From a bacterium (GTDB taxonomy: Bacteria; Campylobacterota; Campylobacteria; Campylobacterales; Sulfurimonadaceae), in assembly GCA_018824795.1 (NCBI GenBank), contig JAHJFL010000112.1, forward strand, positions 1 through 7,126: a stretch of DNA of 7,126 nucleotides. The letters run 5' to 3'. This document shows, piece after piece, positions 1 to 6,135 of this stretch. Each line of letters starts with the position of its first letter. Positions within the stretch are counted from its first letter, which is position 1. The position numbers were made by a program, and so were the translations under genes. The notes under the pieces are model-generated. The model made no database searches and was not told where the DNA came from. It saw nothing but the letters and a program-made list of their open reading frames with translations.

Positions 1-200
1 CTAAGTTCATCGCGTGCCTGCTGAGAGAGTGAATCTAGATTGTATCTTTGCAGATGTCTTGGTGAGGAAAAAATTCTTTCCCACTGGACTGAGGCTTTCG
101 TCCCCGCTTGAAGACCCAATTCGTTTGCAAGCTTTTCAATGTTTGAAGCATAAGTAGCTGTACTTGCAAGATATAAAAACAAAAGAGTACGTTTATATAT
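1..200 (-). CDS. Exported protein of unknown function, N-terminal part (partial, ATA start)
   Basis: I do not recognise this protein. The minus-strand frame is open from position 200 to the window edge (66 codons, 3' end missing). It begins with a classical signal peptide: basic residues Tyr-Lys-Arg, a hydrophobic stretch LLFLYLASTA (residues 6-15), and a plausible signal peptidase site after TYA (residues 16-18). The mature part starts SNIEKLANELGLQAG and contains a Trp-Glu-Arg-Ile-Phe segment at residues 40-44, so the product is probably periplasmic. A strong Shine-Dalgarno AAGGAG lies at 208-213 on the minus strand, exactly 6 nt before an ATA codon at 198-200. No ATG, GTG or TTG lies in frame between the upstream stop and that codon. 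The next in-frame start, TTG at 180-182, has no ribosome site and would delete the basic n-region. Coding potential is convincing, but function is unknown and the ATA start is inferred. Confidence 0.7.
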   Translation of the reverse strand, partial: MYKRTLLFLYLASTATYASNIEKLANELGLQAGTKASVQWERIFSSPRHLQRYNLDSLSQQARDEL

Positions 201-260
201 GGGTGTCTCCTTAGTAAATCTAAATTGGAGAAAGATTTTATAATTGTTTTTGTTACAGTA

Positions 261-288
261 TTGTTAAGATAGGTTGAAAATTTATTAT
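261..288 (+). promoter_or_regulatory. Candidate promoter for the rpmH operon
   Basis: In the 181-bp divergent intergenic region (201-381), TTGTTA at 261-266 and TATTAT at 283-288 are separated by 16 bp, a reasonable sigma-70 arrangement. It would give a leader of roughly 87 nt before rpmH. The whole region is AT-rich, so chance matches are likely. A second pair (TTGTAC at 342-347, TATATA at 366-371) is poorer, because its -10 overlaps the rpmH ribosome binding site. On the minus strand TATAAA at 237-242 could serve the divergent exported-protein gene. I see no small gene or structured RNA in the interval. Confidence 0.3.
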
Positions 289-381
289 ATTCAAAATCAG
301 TGTAACTATTTAGAACCTTAATCACAGTTTAAGTAACTTTTTTGTACCATTGCGCTCTTAAAAACTATATAAGGATATGTC

Positions 382-516
382 ATGAAAAGAACATACCAAC
401 CTCACAATACACCGAGAAAAAGAACTCATGGTTTCAGATCTCGTATGGCTACAAAAAATGGTCGTCGTGTATTAAATCGTCGTCGTGCCAAAGGTCGTAA
501 AAGATTGGCAGTTTAG
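382..516 (+). CDS. rpmH: 50S ribosomal protein L34
   Basis: L34 is a small, very basic protein of the large ribosomal subunit that binds 23S rRNA. The 44-residue product starts [18 protein letters not shown] and ends [11 protein letters not shown], the canonical L34 sequence at its usual length (about 44-46 residues). Lys/Arg clusters are spread along the whole chain. The ATG is preceded by AAGGA at 371-375 with a 6-nt spacer. It is the first gene of the plus-strand run and is followed 14 bp later by the probable rnpA start, the pairing seen in most bacteria, which links ribosome and RNase P protein supply. It is shorter than common ORF-finding cut-offs, so it can be overlooked. Identification is essentially certain. 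Confidence 0.98.
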   Translation: MKRTYQPHNTPRKRTHGFRSRMATKNGRRVLNRRRAKGRKRLAV

Positions 517-530
517 GCGGATTTTATACG

Positions 531-854
531 CTGAAGCTCCATAAAGAGTTTCAGTATATATATAAAAAGGGCAAAAATCAGCACTCTTCCAATGTTGTTC
601 TTTTTTTTCTTCCTCAAAATGGAATTCGCAAAGTTGGATTTACAGCTACCAAAAAAATTGGCAATGCTGTTAAACGCAACCGCGCCAAAAGAAGGCTTCG
701 AGCTCTCTTTTGTGAATATTCCAATACACTCATAGATGGAACATATATATTTGTTGCAAAACAATCTATTATAGAATCATCTTATGAGCAGATACACCTT
801 GACTTCAAAAAAATCCTCTCAAAAGCAAATACATTTATGGAACGTGTTTCATGA
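531..854 (+). CDS. rnpA: Ribonuclease P protein component (non-standard start codon)
   Basis: RnpA is the protein cofactor of RNase P, which cleaves the 5' leader from pre-tRNAs; it binds the RNA subunit and the leader. Residues 5-15 (KEFQYIYKKGK) match the family N-terminus, residues 35-46 (KVGFTATKKIGN) form the central strand and turn, and the diagnostic basic RNR helix NAVKRNRAKRRLRALF lies at residues 45-60. Length (107 residues from position 531) is normal. The frame is open from 501 but has no ATG, GTG or TTG near its beginning. Candidates are CTG at 531, ACG at 528 and ATT at 504. The SD-like AGGCGG at 515-520 sits 10 nt before the CTG and 7 nt before the ACG, so I use 531 with reservations. 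The stop overlaps the yidD start in an ATGA (851-854). A T8 run at 601-608 does not break the frame. Gene identity is secure; the exact start is not. Confidence 0.93.
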   Translation: MKLHKEFQYIYKKGKNQHSSNVVLFFLPQNGIRKVGFTATKKIGNAVKRNRAKRRLRALFCEYSNTLIDGTYIFVAKQSIIESSYEQIHLDFKKILSKANTFMERVS

Positions 855-1177
855 TTAGGACATTTTTACTTAAGCTTTTGTGGCTTTATCAGAAATTTTT
901 TACGCTGATTGGTTTTGGAAGTTGTAGATACTACCCATCGTGTAGCGAATATGCACGTCTTCATTTCAAAAATAATTCAATTTCAAGTGCTTTTTACCAC
1001 TCTTTAACTAGAATACTACGTTGTAATCAATTGTTCGACGGCGGTATAGAATATCCACTCTTAGATAAACTAATCACAAAGCCCAAAAAACTTGAGGTTG
1101 ATTCTATAAAATATTGGTTGGTTCCAAATAAAAAAAACCGTTTTTACATTATAAAAAATTTTTCATACAAAGGGTAA
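851..1177 (+). CDS. yidD: YidD, membrane protein insertion efficiency factor
   Basis: YidD is a small protein on the inner face of the cytoplasmic membrane that assists YidC-dependent insertion. The family signature CRYYPSCSEYA lies at residues 25-35, followed by the helix ending LTRILRC (52-58) and then FDGGIEYP (62-69), corresponding to the usual RC-P-GG-DP block. The three conserved cysteines, C25, C31 and C58, are present. An N-terminal amphipathic/hydrophobic helix (residues 3-20) suits membrane association. At 108 residues it is longer than many family members (about 70-85); the extra length is a basic tail of about 40 residues after the core. The ATG overlaps the rnpA stop by 4 nt, implying translational coupling, and yidC begins 3 bp downstream. 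Identification is strong. Confidence 0.95.
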   Translation: MIRTFLLKLLWLYQKFFTLIGFGSCRYYPSCSEYARLHFKNNSISSAFYHSLTRILRCNQLFDGGIEYPLLDKLITKPKKLEVDSIKYWLVPNKKNRFYIIKNFSYKG

Positions 1178-1180
1178 TTT

Positions 1181-2794
1181 GTGCTAGACAAAATGACACC
1201 AAATCAGAGACTGATAGTCGCAGTACTATTTTCAGTAATATTTTTCGTAGCTTATACAGCAATTTTTCCACCTAAACAAGAAACAGCTCTCGATGCAAAC
1301 AAGAGTAAGAGTGTAGCTTTAAAAGATGCAACAGCAGACAATAGTGCAGCAATAATAGAAGCACAAGCAGGACATGTAATATCTGCGCAGGATAAAATGG
1401 CACAGAGTTCTTCAAGTGACATTGTTACAGTTACAAATCAAAAGTTTATACTCAAAATAGATACACTCGGGCGTATTTCTTCTAAAGAGTTGCGTCAAGA
1501 GAAGTTTAGAGATAAAGAGAACAATCATGCACAGCTTATTCCAACTTTTGGAACAAAACCTTTATATGTAAGATTTTTAGATGAAGAACTAAACAAAGAA
1601 GCTGCAACAGTTCCTTATACAGCGGACATGAGCGAAATAACTTTAGAAGGCGAAGCAAAAAAAGTAACGCTTACTCAGACACTTTCATCATTGACAGTGA
1701 CTAAAGAGTTAACTTTTTTTGAAGACGGTCATTATGATGCAACTGTAAAAGTCTCTAAAGAAGTAAGATACTTTATTTATTTAGGACAACGTCCGGAAAT
1801 CACAGAAAAAATGATGACGGTCTCGGGTGCTATGGTTTACACTGATGATGCAATAACTAATATTATTGAAGATGGGGATGCAGAAGGGCGAAAAACTTTT
1901 AGCGGTGTTGCACTTATCTCTGCGTTTGATCAATATTTTGCATCTATTATGTACGGTTTTTCAAAAGATACAAACATAATAGTAGAAAGAGATAAAAATA
2001 ATAACCCAGTGACTTATTTTGAAGCACTACCTACTATGAATTTTAGCGGTTATGTAGGCGATAAAGATTTCAAAATTCTAAAAAATATTAATCCTGTTTT
2101 AACAAACGCGATAGAATACGGTTGGTTTACATTTGCCGCTAAACCACTCTTTTTACTTCTTTCATGGTTATATGGAATTTTTGGAAACTGGGGTTGGTCT
2201 ATTGTTGCGCTGACTGCAATCATTAGAATCGTGCTTTATCCTTTGACATACAAAGGTATGGTTTCTATGCAGAAAATTAAAGAGATTGCACCAAGAATTA
2301 AAGAAGTTCAAGCAAGATATAAAGGCGATCCGCAACGTACAAATGCAGCGGTTATGGAGATGTATAAAAAACATGGAGCAAATCCACTTGGCGGATGTTT
2401 GCCGATGTTATTACAAATCCCTGTATTTTTTACAATCTACCGCGTTTTATTAAATGCAGTTGAGCTTCAGGGTGCAAGTTGGATTTTATGGATTAACGAT
2501 CTTTCCCGCATGGACACGTACTATGTTTTACCTATTATAATGGGTGCTACTATGTATTATCAACAAAAACTTACTCCAAATAATTTTACAGATCCAATGC
2601 AAGAAAAAGTGTTTAAATTTTTACCAATCATTTTTACATTTTTCTTTATAACTTTTCCGGCAGGTCTAGTGCTTTACTGGATAGTAAATAATGTTTTTTC
2701 TATCACTCAGCAGTTTATAGTAAATCAGCAGTTTAAAAACGCTAAGGATGCAAGAGAAGCAATTGCAAAAGGTGCGGAGAAACACAATGATTAA
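1181..2794 (+). CDS. yidC: Membrane protein insertase YidC (Oxa1 family)
   Basis: YidC inserts and folds inner-membrane proteins, alone or with SecYEG. The 537-residue protein has the Gram-negative layout: a first membrane helix at about residues 10-30, a long periplasmic domain (about 31-310), and the conserved Oxa1 core (about 320-517). Core landmarks are WSIVALTAIIRIVLYPLTYK (339-358) with R349, the position of the hydrophilic-groove arginine; a cytoplasmic hairpin at about 360-400; NPLGGCLPMLLQIPVF (401-416); and FPAGLVLYWIVNN (492-504). The C-terminus is a short charged tail. A GTG start at 1181 is chosen because AAAGGG at 1169-1174 lies 6 nt upstream; ATG at 1193 is an alternative that loses four residues. 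It lies 3 bp after yidD, its functional partner, and overlaps khpB by 8 nt. Identification is certain. Confidence 0.98.
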   Translation: MLDKMTPNQRLIVAVLFSVIFFVAYTAIFPPKQETALDANKSKSVALKDATADNSAAIIEAQAGHVISAQDKMAQSSSSDIVTVTNQKFILKIDTLGRISSKELRQEKFRDKENNHAQLIPTFGTKPLYVRFLDEELNKEAATVPYTADMSEITLEGEAKKVTLTQTLSSLTVTKELTFFEDGHYDATVKVSKEVRYFIYLGQRPEITEKMMTVSGAMVYTDDAITNIIEDGDAEGRKTFSGVALISAFDQYFASIMYGFSKDTNIIVERDKNNNPVTYFEALPTMNFSGYVGDKDFKILKNINPVLTNAIEYGWFTFAAKPLFLLLSWLYGIFGNWGWSIVALTAIIRIVLYPLTYKGMVSMQKIKEIAPRIKEVQARYKGDPQRTNAAVMEMYKKHGANPLGGCLPMLLQIPVFFTIYRVLLNAVELQGASWILWINDLSRMDTYYVLPIIMGATMYYQQKLTPNNFTDPMQEKVFKFLPIIFTFFFITFPAGLVLYWIVNNVFSITQQFIVNQQFKNAKDAREAIAKGAEKHND

Positions 2795-3779
2795 AATCGA
2801 AGCATTAACACTCGAAGAGGCTTTTAAAAACGCAGCTTCCTCTTTAGAGTGTTCTGTTACAGAACTCAAGGTTGAGGTCGTACAGTACCCAAGTCGTGGG
2901 ATGCTTGGGCTCTTTAAGAAAAATGCGATTATTGTTGCAACAACAAGCAAGCAAAAGCAGACACAAGAAATAGCACAATCTCAGCCAATACAAGAAAAAA
3001 TAAAAACAGAAATAAAACAAGAAGAGAAAAAAGTAGAACGATCAGAACGACTAGAACGAAAAGTTGAAGTTCAAGAAACTCAAAAAAAAGAAGAAATAAA
3101 AAAATCGACAAACCAAAATTCTGTAAGAACACCTCCTCAAAAAAAGATACAAACATCTCAAGAAACACCATCAAAGAGCCATAAAATTATTAACGACACA
3201 ATTATGCCGGCCTCATTTGTAAGTGATCAGGATGATTATGAAGATGATTTCGCAGATATTCATTATACAGCGGATTATGATGATGAGTATGATAATAATG
3301 ACGAAATTCATGTCGATATGTCTGAGATTGCCAAAAATGTTGAAAAAGATATTAATAAACTTTTTGACCTCGCATGTTTTAGCATTGATAAAATAGATGT
3401 AAGTGTTTATGATGAAAATACACTTTTGGTAGAGTTTAGAGGGGAAGATGCTGCTTTACTGATAGGTAAAGAAGGTTATAGATATAAAGCACTTTCATAT
3501 ATGATTTTTAACTGGATAAACGCAAAGTACCAAATACAACTGCGTTTAGAAATAGCAGAATTTTTGAAAAATCAGGAAGAGTCGATTACGAGATACTTGG
3601 TTAATGTATGTGAAATAATCAACAAAGACGGTCGTGCACAAACAAAAATTCTTGACGGTGTTTTAATTCAGATAGCACTCAGAGAACTCAGAGAAAAGTA
3701 CCCTGAAAAATATGTAGTTATCCGCTCAACGCGTGATGGACTCAAATACATTATCGTAAACGATTACCACACAAACTAA
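2787..3779 (+). CDS. khpB: KhpB/Jag-type RNA-binding protein (Jag-N and KH domains)
   Basis: KhpB (Jag, EloR in other bacteria) is an RNA-binding protein linked to cell envelope growth and post-transcriptional control. The 330-residue product has a Jag-N domain (1-51, MIKIEALTLEEAFKNAA to GLFKKNAIIV), a long Lys/Glu/Gln-rich linker (about 52-135), an acidic patch (about 148-176), a KH domain (about 183-260) with its GxxG loop at 227-230 (GKEG), and a C-terminal R3H-like region (about 265-325). In that last region the expected Arg-x3-His appears lost: DGVLIQIAL at 290-298 has Gly and Gln where I would align Arg and His. The start at 2787 is chosen over ATG at 2748 because GGAGA at 2776-2780 lies 6 nt upstream and the protein then begins with the family N-terminus. 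It overlaps yidC by 8 nt and ends 3 bp before mnmE. The family is clear; the exact cellular role here is inferred. Confidence 0.92.
   Translation: MIKIEALTLEEAFKNAASSLECSVTELKVEVVQYPSRGMLGLFKKNAIIVATTSKQKQTQEIAQSQPIQEKIKTEIKQEEKKVERSERLERKVEVQETQKKEEIKKSTNQNSVRTPPQKKIQTSQETPSKSHKIINDTIMPASFVSDQDDYEDDFADIHYTADYDDEYDNNDEIHVDMSEIAKNVEKDINKLFDLACFSIDKIDVSVYDENTLLVEFRGEDAALLIGKEGYRYKALSYMIFNWINAKYQIQLRLEIAEFLKNQEESITRYLVNVCEIINKDGRAQTKILDGVLIQIALRELREKYPEKYVVIRSTRDGLKYIIVNDYHTN
3036..3062 (+). repeat. Short tandem repeat inside khpB linker
   Basis: Three copies of GAACGA spaced every 9 bp (3036, 3045, 3054) encode Glu-Arg pairs in the sequence ERSERLERK, at about residues 84-92 of KhpB. The period is a multiple of three, so copy number could change without breaking the frame. 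This is directly visible; any functional meaning is unproven. Confidence 0.7.
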
Positions 3780-3782
3780 GTT

Positions 3783-5123
3783 ATGTACGATGATACAATA
3801 GCCGCCATTGCAACAGCCAATGGCATCGGCTCCATAGCCATTATAAGACTCAGTGGTGATAAAGCTCTTTCAATTGCCAAAACACTTACTAAAAAAGAAA
3901 ATCTAGCACCTCGTTATGCAACTCTCAGCACTATTTTTAATGCTCACAATGAACTTATAGATGAAGCCATAGTCATCTACTTTGCTGGACCGCATTCCTT
4001 TACAGCGGAGGATATTGTTGAGATTCAATGTCATGGCGGTTTTATAGTTGCGCAAAGCATACTCAAAGCCACCCTTGCAGCCGGAGCGAGATTGGCTAAT
4101 CCCGGAGAGTTCAGTAAACGTGCGTTTTTTAACGGCCGAATTGATTTGAGTGAAGCAGAGGCAATTGCTCAGCTTATTGAAGCAAAAAGTGAAGATGCTG
4201 CTAAGATTTTAGCCTCTCAAATGAAAGGCTCACTCAAAGAGTACATTGAAAATATACGTGACGCTATCATCCATATTATTGCTTATTCTGAAGTGAGCAT
4301 AGATTATGCTGAAGAAGATCTTCCTCTGGACTTGGTCGCTCAAATAGAGCAACAGCTTCAGGACTTGCATAAAAGCCTTGAGCGCACACTTATGGCTTCC
4401 AAGTCAAGAGAAGGGCTCATGCAGGGCTTTCGCGTTGCAATAGTCGGTAAACCAAATGTCGGCAAAAGTTCTTTGCTGAATTCTCTTTTAAATTATAACC
4501 GAGCAATTGTCAGTGAAATAGCTGGAACGACGAGAGATACCATAGAAGAGCAGGTTAAAATCGGAACGCATCTTATTCGTATTGTCGATACTGCGGGCAT
4601 ACGCGACGCAAGTGATGAAATCGAAAAAATCGGGATAGAACGCTCACTCGAAGCTATAGAATCTTCAGATATTGTGATAGCTCTTTTTGATGCTTCAAGA
4701 GAGCGAGACAGTGAAGATGAGAAGATTTTTTCTCTCATACATGAAAATGCAGAAGGCAAGAAAATTATTTTTGTAAAAAATAAAATAGATTTAGAAGAAA
4801 AGTTTGACGCTCATGAGATGTCTTTTGATTTGGAACTCAATACTAAAGATAGCGTTTTATCACTTATTGAGTCGCTCAAAAGCATTATGGACACTACAAA
4901 CTCTTCAGATGAGATGATGCTTATCTCCCAAAGACAGATATCAGCTGTAGAGAACACTTTAAAAGCCATAGAAGAAGCTTACGAGCCACTGCAGATGCAA
5001 GAGTTGGAAATACTCTCTTTTCACCTTGGAGAGGCTGTTAAAGAGATGGCAAGTATTACAAGACCTTTTGAAAATGATGAGATGCTGGACAAAATGTTCG
5101 GCTCTTTTTGTTTGGGAAAATAG
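3783..5123 (+). CDS. mnmE: tRNA uridine-5-carboxymethylaminomethyl(34) synthesis GTPase MnmE
   Basis: MnmE works with MnmG to build the (carboxymethyl)aminomethyl group on wobble uridine 34 of certain tRNAs, using a folate one-carbon donor, FAD and GTP hydrolysis. The N-terminal folate-binding domain begins DTIAAIATANGIGSIAIIRLSG (residues 4-25), with DIVEIQCHGG at 77-86 and NPGEFSKRAFFNGRIDLSEA at 106-125. The inserted G domain has its P-loop GKPNVGKS (222-229), TTRDT (249-253), DTAGIR (269-274) and NKID (333-336). The helical domain ends in FCLGK (442-446), with the conserved Cys443 of the usual FCIGK terminus. The length of 446 residues is normal and all key motifs are intact. There is no clear Shine-Dalgarno before the ATG, but it starts 3 bp after the khpB stop, so coupled translation is likely. 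MnmG is not in the window. Confidence 0.98.
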   Translation: MYDDTIAAIATANGIGSIAIIRLSGDKALSIAKTLTKKENLAPRYATLSTIFNAHNELIDEAIVIYFAGPHSFTAEDIVEIQCHGGFIVAQSILKATLAAGARLANPGEFSKRAFFNGRIDLSEAEAIAQLIEAKSEDAAKILASQMKGSLKEYIENIRDAIIHIIAYSEVSIDYAEEDLPLDLVAQIEQQLQDLHKSLERTLMASKSREGLMQGFRVAIVGKPNVGKSSLLNSLLNYNRAIVSEIAGTTRDTIEEQVKIGTHLIRIVDTAGIRDASDEIEKIGIERSLEAIESSDIVIALFDASRERDSEDEKIFSLIHENAEGKKIIFVKNKIDLEEKFDAHEMSFDLELNTKDSVLSLIESLKSIMDTTNSSDEMMLISQRQISAVENTLKAIEEAYEPLQMQELEILSFHLGEAVKEMASITRPFENDEMLDKMFGSFCLGK

Positions 5124-5125
5124 TC

Positions 5126-5518
5126 TTGAACTATATTGCAATAGATTTGGGGCTTAAACGAATAGGGATTGCCTACTCGGCACATCAAGATATTGTAACA
5201 CCTCTCCCGGCCATTATTCGTAAAAACAGAGACCAGGCAGCAGCAGAAGTGAAAAAAGTTCTCAAAGAGTGGGAAGCTAAAGCTATTGTTGTGGGTGTTC
5301 CTCTTGGAGGAAGTTCTGAAGAAGAGATGAAACGCCGCATAGCACATTTTATGAATTTAGTTGCGTTTGAGGGTGATATTTTTTATCAGGACGAAGCCGG
5401 AAGTTCAGTTGAAGCCGAACATATGATGAAGGGTGAGATGAAATATCTGCGTGATGGCAGAATAGACTCAATCTCTGCGATGATTATTTTACAAAGATTT
5501 TTACGAACTCTCAAATAA
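5126..5518 (+). CDS. ruvX: RuvX/YqgF-family RNase H-fold nuclease
   Basis: This family has an RNase H-like fold. It is annotated as putative pre-16S rRNA nuclease (YqgF) or Holliday junction resolvase (RuvX), and the sequence alone cannot choose. The 130-residue product carries the expected acidic sites: D7 in IAIDLGLKRIGIAYS (4-18), D89/E90 in YQDEAGSSVEAE (87-98), and D114 in GRIDSISAMIILQRFL (111-126). The VVGVPLGG strand and turn are at 55-62. The TTG at 5126 is chosen as start because the protein then begins directly with the family's first strand and GGGA (5114-5117) lies 8 nt upstream. TTG at 5108 would overlap the mnmE end and add six unsupported residues. It begins 2 bp after mnmE, so it is very likely the last gene of the operon. 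Confidence 0.92.
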   Translation: MNYIAIDLGLKRIGIAYSAHQDIVTPLPAIIRKNRDQAAAEVKKVLKEWEAKAIVVGVPLGGSSEEEMKRRIAHFMNLVAFEGDIFYQDEAGSSVEAEHMMKGEMKYLRDGRIDSISAMIILQRFLRTLK

Positions 5519-5687
5519 GCAAAGGTAGTTTATTTGTATATAATGAGGATCAAATGTGCCTTGTATAGGTGATACGCACTTATAATTCAGCCCTAGAAAA
5601 TTTTATTTCACATATTTAGCGATAAAATATGCTAGTATTTCACAACTATAAGTCATAGTCATTTGTTAAAATATAAGGGTATTATAT
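5519..5687 (+). promoter_or_regulatory. Intergenic leader with candidate promoter and repeated motifs
   Basis: This 169-bp AT-rich gap precedes the lipoprotein gene. Two TATAAT hexamers occur, at 5539-5544 and 5581-5586; the second is the better promoter candidate, although no good -35 lies at normal spacing (TTGTAT at 5561-5566 leaves 14 bp). The 9-mer TATTTCACA occurs twice, at 5604-5612 and 5636-5644, 32 bp apart. The half-sites TAGC (5617-5620) and GCTA (5631-5634) form a loose inverted repeat between them. AGTCAT is tandemly duplicated at 5651-5662. AAGGG at 5675-5679 is the lipoprotein ribosome binding site. I find no intrinsic terminator for the upstream operon here. Confidence 0.4.
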
Positions 5688-6068
5688 ATGAAATTAAGTC
5701 ATCTTGTAAGTAGTGTTGTAGTATTAGTTGCGTTTAGCGCATGTTCAGATTCAAATTCTCCGGAGAAAGTTGCTACTTCTATGTGTGAACTTGCTAAAAA
5801 AGCAGATATTAAAGGAATGAAAGAACTTTCAACTCCAGAATTTGCAAAGCAGTTTACACAAATTGAAGAGTTATTTGCTGCCGCAACTGCAACAGAAGCT
5901 GGAAAAGCAGAATTAGCTAAACAAATTTCTGTTATGAGCGCTATTGATTGTAAAGCCAGTACAAAAATTACTGATGTTGATGAGAATACAAAAGAAGTTA
6001 CAAACGCAGAGACAGCTCAAGAATTTAAACTTATTCTTGTAGAGGGTAAGTGGAAGGTTACTAATTAA
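5688..6068 (+). CDS. Small lipoprotein, probable DUF4878/NTF2-like fold
   Basis: The 126-residue product has a lipoprotein signal peptide: MKLSH, then a hydrophobic stretch LVSSVVVLVAF (residues 6-16), then a lipobox ending FSAC with the lipidated Cys19. The mature protein begins CSDSNSPEKVATSMCELAKK. A Ser-Pro-x-x-Val-Ala start after the lipid anchor, followed by short helices and a C-terminal strand ending EGKWKV (119-124), resembles small NTF2-like lipoproteins of the DUF4878 type, but this is a pattern-based guess. Cys33 and Cys88 are the only other cysteines and could form a disulfide in the periplasm. The ATG is preceded by AAGGG at 5675-5679 with an 8-nt spacer. It stands alone after a 169-bp gap and ends just before a hairpin array, so it is probably monocistronic. 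Its substrate or role is unknown. Confidence 0.88.
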   Translation: MKLSHLVSSVVVLVAFSACSDSNSPEKVATSMCELAKKADIKGMKELSTPEFAKQFTQIEELFAAATATEAGKAELAKQISVMSAIDCKASTKITDVDENTKEVTNAETAQEFKLILVEGKWKVTN

Positions 6069-6075
6069 TATTATA

Positions 6076-6104
6076 CACTCAAACGGGCTTCGCTCACTTG
6101 AGTG
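6076..6104 (+). repeat. Extragenic hairpin 1
   Basis: CACTCAA (6076-6082) pairs with TTGAGTG (6098-6104). Inside, after a symmetric AC/AC internal loop, GGGC (6085-6088) pairs with GCTC (6092-6095), including one G-U pair in RNA, around a TTC triloop. The result is a 29-nt two-part stem, 7 bp plus 4 bp. It lacks a following T-run, so it is not itself a typical terminator. It starts 8 bp after the lipoprotein stop. Confidence 0.75.
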
Positions 6105-6127
6105 GCAAGGACAGAAGTGTCCTTTGC
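6105..6127 (+). repeat. Extragenic hairpin 2
   Basis: GCAAGGACA (6105-6113) pairs with TGTCCTTTGC (6118-6127) around a GAAG tetraloop; one bulged T is the only irregularity in a 9-bp stem. It abuts hairpin 1 with no spacer. No T-run follows on the plus strand, so its role is more likely 3'-end protection, an RNA element, or part of an interspersed repeat than termination. Confidence 0.75.
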
Positions 6128-6135
6128 AAACCCCT

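Noticed and set aside
35..325. 96-codon minus-strand ORF with an ATG start
   Set aside because: It overlaps the exported-protein frame, which has a Shine-Dalgarno site, a proper signal peptide and protein-like composition. This ORF has none of these and no recognisable sequence.
201..381. Possible replication origin next to rpmH, as in many bacteria
   Set aside because: I see no cluster of DnaA-box-like 9-mers and no dnaA gene; in epsilonproteobacteria the origin is typically near dnaA, away from rpmH.
601..608. T8 homopolymer in rnpA as a frameshift or slippage site
   Set aside because: The RnpA frame is continuous and family-like on both sides, so neither a frameshift nor programmed slippage is needed.
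513..764. Minus-strand ORF opposite rnpA
   Set aside because: It is antisense to the clear RnpA coding frame and contains no family features; a shadow ORF.
2748..2786. Upstream ATG extending KhpB by 13 residues
   Set aside because: It would deepen the overlap with yidC and lacks a good ribosome site. The 2787 start has GGAGA at 6 nt and gives the family N-terminus.
2929..3174. Minus-strand ORF encoding a very hydrophobic Phe/Leu-rich peptide, looking like a membrane protein
   Set aside because: It is the complement of the Lys/Glu-rich KhpB linker (AAA/GAA codons read as TTT/TTC), a composition artefact.
5108..5125. TTG start adding six residues to RuvX
   Set aside because: It overlaps the mnmE C-terminus; the extra residues fall outside the family fold and the Shine-Dalgarno fits the 5126 start better.
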